The notes under the pieces were generated by a model. The model was not told the origin of the DNA. It did no database searches and saw nothing but the letters and a program-made list of their open reading frames with translations. The translations under genes and the position numbers were made by a program. A DNA stretch of 64,000 nt from Acanthaster planci (Eukaryota > Echinodermata > Asteroidea > Valvatida > Acanthasteridae), in assembly GCF_001949145.1 (NCBI RefSeq), contig NW_019091386.1, positions 17,465-81,464 on the forward strand, read 5' to 3'. Each line of letters starts with the position of its first letter. The stretch's first letter is position 1. Shown piece by piece: positions 1 through 12,800 of the stretch.

Positions 1-861
1 ATTCTTTTACTAAAGGTACCCACAAAATAGATACAGGAAAGTGCCTTTCATGTCAATATTTAAATGTTAACATACTTTACAGACAAGGAAATAGGATATG
101 TAAAAGAAGTTATATCTCGGCTCCAATGATAGCCTGATGCTAAAATTGACAGAGGCAAATGAAGCTGAAATTTAGAAAAGTCAACACGTATCTTCTCACA
201 AGCTCTGGTACAAAAATACAGTATTCTGTTACAGCTATCAGAGCTAAATACCAATGAAGGAAATGTACACGTCTTGGTCTAATTAAGACTTGTAGAAAAA
301 CATGAGTGAGAAAATATAGACTGTCAAAGGACGCATATGAAAGACTTGATATCATAAAAACGTTACTTTCAGAACTTGATACTTTAAAAGGTTGCATAAA
401 ATGTTGGTGATAATGTGGGTAATAATAATGATCTTGAGTTTGGCATAGTCTGGTGCCAAGATAACAAGACTCACAAAGGTAATGATTTGCACAAGACCTT
501 CAAAGGGTCTAGACAAAGATGGCCGTGACATCAAGGGCCCAACCCGAACTCATTTGCACTAGAAGTACTAGATAAAAAATCAAAAGACTGTTGAAAAACA
601 ACACACCTGTGGGAAAATAAAAAATGGTGCCCAACTCGCTCAGACCACAACTATTAACGTCACAATCACCACGCTACGATTTATACTACAATTTTCCCGA
701 TTTCAGTTATTGCTTGTCAAAGAGACATTCCACATTTCTCTGAGTTTTCTACATTTCCATGTTACTAGTATAAAACAAAATGAACCGAGGCACTAATGCA
801 CTTCTGCATGATTCATGTAAATTTATCAGCAGTCACCGTTGGTTCAAATGAATCCTGTGAA
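1..861. other. 3' flank of first Knickkopf-like gene
   Basis: Everything left of the stop codon of the first Knickkopf-like gene should be its 3' untranslated region and downstream flank. I see no exon with splice signals, no coding-like frame and no clear minus-strand AATAAA here, so the 3' end of the transcript cannot be placed. Confidence 0.5.
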
Positions 862-3800
862 CTAGAAAAACTTAACAAGGCCCAGCATGGCCAAGATGAG
901 GGCCAAGGATGTCTGAAGTCCACTGGCGGAATTGACGTTGATCTTCCACCCCAGGAAACGGTGAGTGTAGCACTGTGATGAAAGAAAAAAACAAACACCA
1001 ATAATAGATCATGTATTTTGATTGGCAGAGAGCCAGTCATGTGACATTTACTAATTTTGCTATCTTACTTTTCGCGGCCAAAAGAACCATACCTGTAGCA
1101 ACCAAAGAACTATACGCAAGATCGCTGGCAATGTACGCAAATGCATACTGATGAGTGCACGGGGTGCATTCAGAGGTATTCACACGACAAAGTTTTCGTC
1201 AGTAAAATAATCCTCACATCCTACCTAAACCCAAAATCTGCTCGCAGAGAGATACAACTTGGTTCAGCCTAACTCTGCCCAGCAGAAGAAAGAGTGAGCC
1301 CAAAACCACTTCCCTCAATCTTCAACATTCAATTTCCCGAGCCGACAGGCTGAACTCCTCACCTGGTAGTAAACCACGTTCGGTGTGCTGTCATCTGGGG
1401 TCCAAGTGAACGTGTTGTTGTTTGCGCTGGTTTCTACACATGTGCGCTCCAGTTTTGTCTTGTAAGCCTCAAAACTGTCAAAGTCATCTGCGTTGACTCC
1501 CCGTTCGTTCTCCCCCCAGTTGCAGAAAGGGCCCTCTGCATCAATCACGCAGGAAAATTGAGGTGAGGGTCAACATAGGAGGAATAAAGCCTTCCTGATT
1601 ATTTAAACAAAATGCCGGTGGATACCTTTGAGCAGTTTTTAGACGAAAGCTCAGGCAGGAGACCTATTTGGCATGCAAAACACTGGTGAGTTGAGCTCTG
1701 AACTTTCAAATTTTGTTTTGGGGATTTTTGAAAAAAGTACAGCGACACGCTATGTATTGGAAATTGCAGAAAGTCAGCCATACTGAATTAAATCAGAAAC
1801 CCGGGAATAAGAAAAAGAACAATGCAATAAAACTCCTTGAAAATTAATGCCATTTATGCCAATAAATGATTTCAAATTTGTGATTAATTGCATCTTACTG
1901 TCTTAAAAGACGCAGGTTTCGAAAACTGGAACTGAGGCTAGGGACCAAAATGGTCTGGCACAACCCCATCGAACAGATTACATTGAATAAGATAGATTCA
2001 GGGAACCTAATAAAACATGGCATCCCTGTGAATAAGGCAAATGTAAAATTCACTTAAAAAAAGAAAAAGAAACAAAACATTAACAAAAAAGAAGCAAATG
2101 ATGCCTTTAAAAATGACGCATAAGAAAGATTACTCACCGACTGGTCCTGCGTATATAGTCACCCCCTGGTATCAGAAAGTAGGAGGGAGGAACAAAAAAA
2201 TTACAACTTTATCATGAACTCCAGAACCCTTCAACGTGCAACTTTGAAGAAGAGGGAATTTTTGCTCTAAGAAGTGATCTATATTGAAAAACAGAAAACC
2301 CACAGCGTCATGTGAATAATGGACCATCATTATCCTGTACCACTTTCTGTGCGTCCAGTTTCTGGGCGTAACCTCCCTCGGGATCGTCAGTGATGTAAAA
2401 GGGATGATATTTGGCCGAGTCCTCGCTGTTGTCCCCACCGTAGACCTCGAAGGTGTACTGGACGCCCCTCTCGACGGTGATCTCTGGGATGAGGAGATCG
2501 TTGACGTACCAGGCAATGCCCCAACCTGTCTTGCCTGCCAAAGGGGGGGGTGGGGAGATTGGAGGGGAAAAGAGCCGCTTGCATAATCCGGTCAAATATG
2601 CTTCCCTCCTCTTCACCAATACCAAAATAACAGATTCTTAAGAGTTTGTTTTTCAACAATGCCAGAGTCTTTCAACTATAGACAAGAGGGTGCCCCATTC
2701 ACAGGGTGTCCTTGATTGACAAAAACACATGGGACGTCTTCCAAAAAAGTGAAGTATGAACAACAGAGCAACATTAAGGGGTCCCCAATTGCAGGCAAAT
2801 ACACTGCTAGGAGGGTACCCTTTAAGCATTTGAGATGGGAGAAAAATAATTCCCTTATTATACGGGCAAACAAAGAGCAAAAACTGTGTTTCTTTTGTCT
2901 TGTCGAATGCGAGTACAAGCAGTAACTTACCTGTTATGCCCGTGTAGCCGCGTTCTCCCCCAGATTGCCCGATCTCAACTCTAAACTTTGTGGCACCTCT
3001 GAGAGTCGTCGGGGGCCATGGTGGCAGCCTGTTACCCCCACCGGTAGATTCCTTAAAGGCCGGGCAGGTGGATGAGCCGCTGCCAAAGTTGATCTGGACG
3101 TTACCTGGAAAGGATTTGGTGATGTGCGCAGGTGAGACAAGAATCGTGCTCATTAAAGAGAGCATGACACAAAGAGTGATGAATGGGGGGCCTGAGTTTG
3201 TTTCTGCATTCAATTGGGGACCCTGAACGATAAGGTCCCCGATTAACAGAAGGTCCCGATTGGCAACTGTGTACAAAACATATGGGTGGTCTTCCAAAAA
3301 AGTTAAAGTACGAACAAAAGAGGAACAATAGGGGGTCCCCAGTTGCAGGCAAATACACACTTGAGTGGGTTGGTGCAGTGATTTTTTCCTTGCTTTCCAT
3401 CTCTGTGACCCATGGGCTGGATCCAACCTAGGTTGCCATCAGTGTCGTAGTCGAGACCATCACAAGACCATACCCAAGACCCCGCACAAGATCATGTACA
3501 AGACCAGTCATAAGTAACAGGGTGAACGACGACGAAGGAATGCTTTTGTTGCAGTTCATTTGAATAGTTTGTAACTTGCAGACTGGAGGTCTTGCGTTGG
3601 TCTTGTGTGGTCTTGAGAAGTCTTAAGTGGTCTCGACAACAAAACTGGTAGGCATGTGGATTGGGTTTCTCTGGTCCCTATGTGGTTCCTGTGATTTTCC
3701 TCATTTTTTTATCAGGGATTTTTCTCCAACTTCTAAAACTGAATGTTTCTTCCCTGTGTTCTTCACTGTCACTTGTAATCATCCACTAACTGACACTCAA

Positions 3801-6800
3801 CAGAAATAAATACTGATACGTACCCACACTTTACAGTTCAATCATTTCAGATTTCATGGGCTAGTTTGAAATCGTAGACATTGCTTGCAATACGAATTTC
3901 TTCACCCATTCTCTTCAGATGAAGCCATCCCCCTCTCAAAACTGGTACAGCCGTGCATTCTGACAGGTCAAAGTACCTATACAAAGTGGAATCCATGGTT
4001 TTGTTTTCTAGAATCTGCAGGACAGGAAGACACCAGTGGAAGTTACCTGTCGGTGCCATGATGTGCTTGGCAACCCGTCCATCTTGGTTGATGGGTCCAA
4101 TAGCCCAGGAGATGTAGACCAGACGATCTGTAGGAATTACTTGGTCGATGGGATCACCTACAGAAGACAGACATTTTACCAGAATGAGAAGATTCACTGT
4201 TCACAAGTTATCAGGGATGAGATTGACCAATGATAAAAATAGCTGAAAAAGACATAAAGAAGCTGAACTGTGAAAATCTCCTCTACTTTTGTACACAGCC
4301 AGTGAGGAAAAAACCTGAAATCCAAAACCAAAAAAAGCTGAAATCAGCTGAATAGCTAAGAAATCTCACCCCCGAGTTATCATAACCCAACTACTTCCTT
4401 GTTTAGATTAGACAGATGCTCTCTTTAAGGAAACTTTCAATTTGGGAGAATTTCTCTTTCTTAAATGTGACGAGAAAAAAATGCAAGAAACCGACAAGAC
4501 CGAATGACTTTTGAAACTTGCTCACATTTTCTCCTTTATTTAATGCCACAACAATCCCAATGCATAGTTTCCCAGCTTTTGTCGAGTGCCATCCTGCCCT
4601 GCTGAAGAGACCTAAATGCCAGAGGTTTTGGAAATCAGACAGCTGGACATTTAACTTGAAGACGTCAGTCTTGCATGTGATAGCCAATGCAACTGATGAA
4701 GCTCTCCCTCAAGACAAACATTCTCATCTTGTGAGCGCAGTAACAGCTTTGTGCCCCAAAAACCTGTGAGTGTCGGGCCTGGATAAGCATGGGAACAAAA
4801 GCTACTGGACTTCCCTGAAGCGGGTAGAAAGTAAAGACGAGACCGGCAAAGAGTGTCGGCATCCTGCACAGCATACTCAGGCTGGTACTCACTAGTGTTG
4901 AGGGGCCGCGTGTAGGAAATTCTGGTAATTCCATTGCCGAACAGAACGTCTCTCAGTTGGACGTCATTTGTTCCTCCCACCTTGTTGAGGTCATCTGGGC
5001 ATGCCCCTCGACCATCATTAGTTGAGCACTTTGAACATAAAGCAGCAACATGTTTGAGTTTGACTGAGCAATAAATTGTCAACAACAGGGGACAAAGTAG
5101 ATTTATGAAAGAACGCTGGTGTTACATACAACACACAGCCTGTTAACAGGACTTGGTCACTGATGGAGTGGTCTGTTGATTACTCAAAAGGCCTCCCTCC
5201 CTCAAAAATATTTCAAGTTCACAATGTCTAAAAGTACTAAAAAAAATACAAAAGGAAGCATTCACTGATCACAACAGCTTAGAAATAAGGCTTGTTGTAA
5301 GATTAAACAGGTATCTATGGCTGAGATGGAATGATAAGCCAGTTCCATATTCCAACAGCGCACACCGTAGTGGGGCCCAAGGCTATTTGGGAACAGAGGC
5401 ACCCACAACTCAGTGCAGCAACATGCCGACTCACAGAAGTGCTCTGTTCCCGAAAGATCATCAATTTTACAAATTAAGGAACTAGTTCACATCCCCTTGG
5501 TCCTGATCTCCCTCGGATCCTTCTGGTTGAGGGACGTCCATTCAAGCAACAAGAAAATTTCACATGGTGCTGGATAAATGGTCCTAAGGAGCTGAAGTCC
5601 AGGGAGTGCGCTGGCAAGTTTGGTGGACCCTGAGCGAACCCAGCAAGAATTTACGATAATATTGATAAGCTTAGAATCTTATATGGCTCCGATTTCGGCT
5701 CCAAAGTATTTATTGAGCTTTCCTAAAATATTACTAGCTGCTTCAGCAGACCAGATGCATGAAACAATGTCCCTAAACTATAAGAGAGTGCCCAAAATGT
5801 CTGTGAAAAGTGAGTTTGACCTCAACGCCGAATGCACTGAAAGATTGCGTGTAACGTACTGGTACTACATCCCAACCTAAGGAGAGTGTTATGAACTATG
5901 GGAGATATCCAGTTATTCCTGAGAGTAGACGCCACTCACCTGTGCCTTGGACTGCAAGTTGTAATCCACCACCATGGGGCTCATGCTGTTTTCGTCCATC
6001 CAACCCACTACAACATCCGAGCCGTCCATTAGGGTCCGGTCGGATGCCCCACTCAGCCCAAATGAAAGGTAGTTGCCGGCAGTGACGCGACCAGCCAACT
6101 CAACTGTGATGCTGTCCTCCTCGCCAAAGTCCACCCGCCACTGCACTTGGAACTGGTCGTCCACAAGAACCTCACAATTTGGGAAGGTCTTTAAAAATAC
6201 CGGAAGGGGAGAGGGGTGAATGGAGCTTCTACGTAAAACTCTAGCTCATTTCAGGTTTATTATGCTGATTCAGACTCATTTCACATTCATATGCTAATTC
6301 AGACTCATTTCATATTCATATGCTAATTCAGACTCATTTCACATTCATATGCCAATTAGACTCATTTCACATTCATATGCTAATTCAGACTCATTTCACA
6401 TTCATATGCTAATTCAGACTCACTTCACATTAAAGATGCTAATTCAATCTTATTTCATATTCATGACCATTTACATAAGGACACAGGAGTGTTATTCTTC
6501 GTCCTGATTTCATCTAACCATGACTTCTAGCCTCCTGTTTCAATGGGCAACTTGTACAATAATATTTCTTATTTTTGAGAGTTGGCTCTGTGACGGCAAG
6601 TTAGCACTAATACTTTTGAACCCAAATCAAGTCCACCAGCAAACAGAAACACTGATTTCAAACTCACATTTACCTCTTTTGTAAGCAATATGCTTCTGTG
6701 TACGTGCAGGCAGAAATAAGCATTAGTGGTTATGCATGAACTGGGCACTGAGTTAACACACAGCATGAACACTGCTTGTTCCACGCACAACCACCTAAAC

Positions 6801-9800
6801 AATTTTTATCTTTTTTGACTAAAGGTCTCACTGTCAGACAATGGAATTCCACTGGCCGAGGCAAATTAGTTACTGAGAGATATGCTTTTTACACTTCAAT
6901 GTACAACAGTTACATTACCGGTGGGGGTTCCAACACAGCAGGGACATTGATGGTTGCCGGGTCAAAGCTGATACTGCCAAAATTCTGTCTTGCGGCAACA
7001 CACCACAAGCCAAAGCTCTGGTAGTCGTAGATGGTCATACCTGGTGGCATGGTGACCGTGAAGTCTTCCCCGTTAAAGGGCCTGTCAAGTCTCTGATTTC
7101 GTCCGGCATTTGTTAGGCTACAAGAGACCATAATTACTCACTCATTCAAAGGGTTTGATGGTAGACTGTCCAGAGGTTTGCTACATTTCTCACTACAAAA
7201 AGTCTTCCTGTTAAAAATGTTCTAGGCTTGAAGTACTGAATCTCTGGGTGAAAGAAGACAAGTTTGGAGGTGAAAACGTCTTTGACTACAACACCACACC
7301 CAGGACTGGATATCTGAGAACTTAAGACTGTTTTTTTTTTCTGGATATATTTAGACCTGCTTCAGGCTGTCTTTCTTACATCCATGAAGTTACATGTAAC
7401 TTCTATAGATGTAGGCCATTATAAATAGATGGGAGAGTCACTAATTATGGAGACCCATTACCCATTGTGTTGCACAAACTGGCTGTCAACACACAAATCC
7501 TGACGTGTTTTACGGTGACTATATTCGACGATTTGGAAGGTTGCGACAGAACTGCTGGTGAAGCAGAGCACATGTTGAGGAACACTGTGACTGTTACATT
7601 GCTACAGACAGCAGAGACATTACTTGAAGACGGAATAGGAATGAACTGTGTACAGTCCATCATGTGGGTACAATTCATATAGGTGTGAATATACAAGGAA
7701 AAGGACTGAATAATGCATCTAAGAACTGGCAATTAGGACTAATCATGGCTTAAAAGTTCTTCACCTTAAAGTGATAACTGTGAGGTGCTACTTGACAACA
7801 AATTAATGATACATGAAAGGTTGAAGTTACTGTTTAGACAATGTTACACCACATACCCCGGCTTCCAAATGAGCTTTGTCCCCTGAGATGTTAGGGATCG
7901 TCCACTGTTAGCCCAGAAATATGCATCTGATCAAATGAAAGACAAAAAATGTCAACCTGCAAACCAAAGGCTCGACATTTCATTCTTTTCTCTTTCAGAG
8001 TCAGGGGCAGTCGTAGTTTTCAATGGTGATTGAAAAATCGTCAATAGAACCAATCTCCAGCTGCAATGTGGGAGATTGATCAAAGATGGCAGAGCGGGGG
8101 GGGGAGTACAGCAGGGAGGAGTTTTAGAGGAGGTAGGGGAGACTGTCTTTCCGACAAATCGGGGGTTTAGTAGAAGTACTAGAAGTTGGACAGGTGCTTT
8201 TTAAAGATAACTTGAAACAAAGTTCAAATGAAGATCATTTGTGTTTTTCCATGAGCACCAATCATTTCGAACAATTATCTACATATCACATGCGGTAATC
8301 TAAATAATTCTTGACCATGTCAAAAAGCAGGAGTTGTAAAACTTTTCACAAGTGTGAAAATAAAGGATCATATACATGTAGTTAAAGACCTTACAATCCA
8401 CAGCCTACATGTATGTATACATGTACACAGGTACCTGGTCCGTTGCCATCATAAAACAGGTTTGTAAATTGGAGGGTTCTGGCGTCTACGATTCGCACGT
8501 TGTCTGCCTCGACATCATGAGCAAACATTGGCAATTTACCCAAGTCGTGGGGGGCAGGGTTGGCAAAATTGCCAGGAATGAAGACCTCACCAAAATTGGC
8601 CTAAGGACACAAAGAGAAAAAAACGGCAATAGTCAGAAGGTAATATACTGGTTTTTGCTGACAAAACTAACGGGGTGATTCCATTAATTCAAGATCCAAA
8701 AGTGTGGCCTTTTTGTGTCCCTGTTACACCTGACCTGTGTCATTTTACACGGAAATACCACTGAAATTGACTTCAAACTTTTTTTTCAGGTAATCTGCAT
8801 CAATTCATCACTCTTGGAAATGGCAGGATGCATTCTCAACTTACCACATCATATGCTAGATGTGACAGGGACAAGAAAAAAAACTGGACCCCTAATTTAT
8901 AGAATGACCCTAATAGACATATGACACTGGAATACAACCTGAAATGTTCACCCAAATTCAATATGCAAATAGTGAAAGGGGTCCATAACTGTTGAATAAG
9001 TTGACCGCCCCATGCAACGAGCACTCTGCACAAGATTAACTTCACCTACTCATGTGTGCCAGCAACAACTCAACGACCAAGTATTATTATTATTACATGT
9101 TATTATTAAATTATGGTTTATTTGACTGTCCATAGCGGCCAGCAAGCTGAATTAAGAACAGCTTACACAAGATAATATAAAACAACAAAGGTTACAATAC
9201 GTAAATTAATATTCATATACCTGTAATATTACCATAAAAATTGTCAAATAAAATACATTTACAGTGTTACCGGATCAGAAAGTTAATGTTCAGCTGGATC
9301 CAGTGATGTTAAAAAAGGAATAAAAGTCACTTCTCACAGCTTCAACTTGATTTTGCAAGAGTTTAATCCTCTTCTTTTAGACTTACAGTAGCCATTCGAC
9401 ACCAGATTGAGATCCACTTGTAATCCTTTATGGTCATGGGACCTTGTAAATAGGCGACCAGGTTGCTTCCCCTGTATTCGCCCAGCTTAGTTTCACTTCA
9501 AAGGGTTTCATGTTGGAGAGAAAAGAGGGAACCAGACCAAATGAAGTACTTGTAACTCTGTGGTTTCCTGTTAACACATTCAACCACAATGGAATGGAGC
9601 AGTCCACACACATCCTAAAAACACATGGTTCTTTGTTGGAGAAGTTACATGGAGTTTGCAGGAATATTATGATATAGAAAAATTGAAATGATTTGTTTTC
9701 ATTAACATGACACGCCTGAAAGAGTAATGTGCTATTTTTCAGGAAGCATTCTGAAAGTTGGAATTGTAACGACTTCCTTCGTGCAATGCACGCACTGTAG

Positions 9801-12800
9801 TAATGCCAGCAGGCGAAGGGCACCTCCGTTTCACTGGTCAACACAGACAGCAACGCCTGTTCACAGTTTGGAGGGAAATGAATGGTTACCTGGGGGAGGG
9901 CTTGGCTCTGCCTAACATGAAGTGAGCAGGCTGCAAGGTTGCCAATCCCTAAATTCGACACTTACAAAAAATGGGCGGGAACCAGGCCTTACTTGACACC
10001 TCAGCATGCTCTCAGTGGTACCATCGTGAGTGCTCATATCAGGCAAAGGTCCAACAGGGTAAAGGGTAGATCTAGAACGAAATTGCTGGGTGGGGGAGGC
10101 AAACTAATCATTTGGAGATGGGGCAAAGTTTGGTTTCATGTACCTTTTACGGACTTTCTGAGGGGTGAGGCCAACTTTGAGGGCTTTCCACAAACTTTTG
10201 AAAGAGAAGGAAATGAAATGCACCAGAAATATCTTTGGGAGAGAGGGCATGGCCCAGGATCCCCCTTCCCTGGATCTGTCCTTCAACAGAGAGGAGTGGA
10301 TAAGTGACACATCTATAGGGAACCAACGTCCCATTTTTGTCAGATAGTTGGGACACAGTAGCAGAACTCACCTTCCAGGGACAGTTGGGACAATGGTACC
10401 TGATGCATCAGGTTGAGCTGTCATCCCAATCCAGACAAATGAATCTGACCAAAGAGGAATAGTTCATGAAAATGCATTACTGTAAAACACAACACCAACA
10501 TGTACATGCAGTAGTCATTTTTGGATCACAGTATGACATTAAGTAGTGTTCCTGTTTTCACCTCGGCAAAATAGTGCAAACTCAGCGATAAAGTGAAATC
10601 AACTGTGCTGAATATGGCGGGTCTATTGTTAACTGGAGTCCATGCTTTGGGGAATTCTTAGGGCTTGATAGTTTTATCGGATGAGAAGACGAACCTGGTG
10701 GAGTGCCATCGAAATGGAAATTTTCGATGACAATTGTCTTAGCATCTGCAGCTCTGACAGTCCCTTGGACGTCATGACCTCGGGATGACAGGTCGCCAAT
10801 CGTCCGACCCAAGTATGGTGCAGCCACACTGATGCTTGCTGCCAAGGGGAAGGGGAGACAAATACCAGACAAATGATGTCGGATCCAGTCTAGACAGTAA
10901 CACAGGTTAAAGTTTGCCTGGTCATGGTATACCCGTGCAGTATGTCCCGGGTACCTGGGACATAATTTACGCATGGGTTACCCAGGTTCAATCGAACAGA
11001 ACAGTGTAGGGTAGTTGACAAATTTTTACATAATGAATGCGAAATTGTGAGGGATACTGCGACTCCCTGTGACACCCAAGACCCATCCCCCCTCAAAATG
11101 ACTGTCTTCAAGCAGTGATGAATCAACTGACTCTTATTTTGGGGTCATCCACCATTAGTTAATTTAGTTGGCTGGTATACCCGATTCATTTTTTGCAAAC
11201 TACCGTACCATAGACAATGAGCCAGTGTTTGATGAACGGTAGATGACTGAATTTATAGCCCAACTACTGTACGGTTGTACGGTACATGTATTTGGGAAAG
11301 AGTGCACCTCCTCTTGGTGGGTCCTGCGCTAAAAAAATTCCACTGCTTCTGCCTGCTGCATATAGTTTGGCTTGGGGTACATGTACAGTATGTACGATTG
11401 TAATACAGACGATTTATAAAAGTGCACTTCCAAGAGTTTGCAAAGCGCTGACCAATAACGTGTGAAACCTGTCGACCCTTTCCAAATGCACATTGGGTCG
11501 ACAGATGTCGCGCATTTATGATTGGCCAACGCGTTGCAAACTCTTGTAGGTGCACTACTGTAAATCGCCCACATTGCAAGGAGATTGCTGCCACAGAGGT
11601 CACATTAATTATTAAATGTAAATGAACAAGTGTACACATGTACATGTACTTGATATTAGGGACCACAGAGGGAAAGTACCACTTCATTGGGAATATTTCA
11701 ACCCTTCCAAACTGTTTTACGACATTATAATGCCTAGATCTTGGAAAAAAATCAACCGAAACAGCAAGCAGTCAACAGAGATACATGCACCATGTTTTCT
11801 ATAAATACATTAACAACCCAGGACGTTCTATAGGCTTTATATGCAGAGCCGGGGAGCCCAGAACTGGGACAAAAGAGTTGGGCCTTATAACAAAAGACCA
11901 TGCTCAGCACAAAAGACTGAGCTGCTAGGCATTACCGACATTTGTTTGCTCTCAATAGTGGAGATACATGTAATCCAGCCTTGTTTTGAAACAGTATACC
12001 ACAGTTTGAGGCATTTAGAGTGAGGGGATTACCACTGGGGACAACAGCTCTCACCACCGCAGAGATGAGCCACACAGCACCGCTGCCCGCAAGTCTGGCC
12101 CCTATTGAAAAGAGGTCAGCGGTGCACTGTGATGGTTTCGGGAACAAAAGAATGTTACGTAATACTGCACAACAATGGGCTCTTTTTCCAAGGCTGCAGG
12201 CCTGGCTGAAATAGTCAAAGGTCAATTCATTACTGTCAGCTTTAGGGTAGTGCCCAGTATAAACGGCCATTAAATGAAATGATGAATTTTTGAAGAATTT
12301 TGAAAACGGAAAATCTTGAAAAGAACCCGGCCTCTTGTCTTGCTCAAGAAAAATCCACCCGGCAGCAAGTGGTTAATGGCATAAAAGGCCCCAGGCAGAT
12401 AACCTCCACTAATTTCCTTGTAAAAAGCAGGCACTGTAATTGCATATACCAGTGGGTTTATAAATGTATCTTGGGGATAAACACGAAGGCCTGTGTACTC
12501 GTAAAGCTGTTTGTGACTGATTCCAGGTTTGACATACTGACAGGCTTAGCCTGAATTTTGTTTGTTTGTTGGGATGTGGTGCGTTTCCGTTTTTTTGTTT
12601 GTTTAATGAAGTCGTCTTCCAATTCACCGGTCCATGTCACTTCACACAAAGTTATGTACATTATGCTGACAAAAACAGTCTAGGCAATACACACATGTGC
12701 ATGTATATTGAACACTTAAATAATGTACATGTATATTGTTCAAGTAATTACGCATACATGTACATTAACAGTAGAACCAGTCCAAGGAAACTACCCGTAC

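Noticed and set aside
2653-3426. A 257-codon minus-strand open frame.
   Set aside because: It reads through Knickkopf exon 11 into intron sequence, including the duplicated repeat, and is not a separate gene.
9434-9961. A 175-codon minus-strand open frame.
   Set aside because: It overlaps the acceptor of Knickkopf A exon 4 in another context and otherwise lies in intron 3. There is no domain-like sequence and it would conflict with the in-phase gene model.
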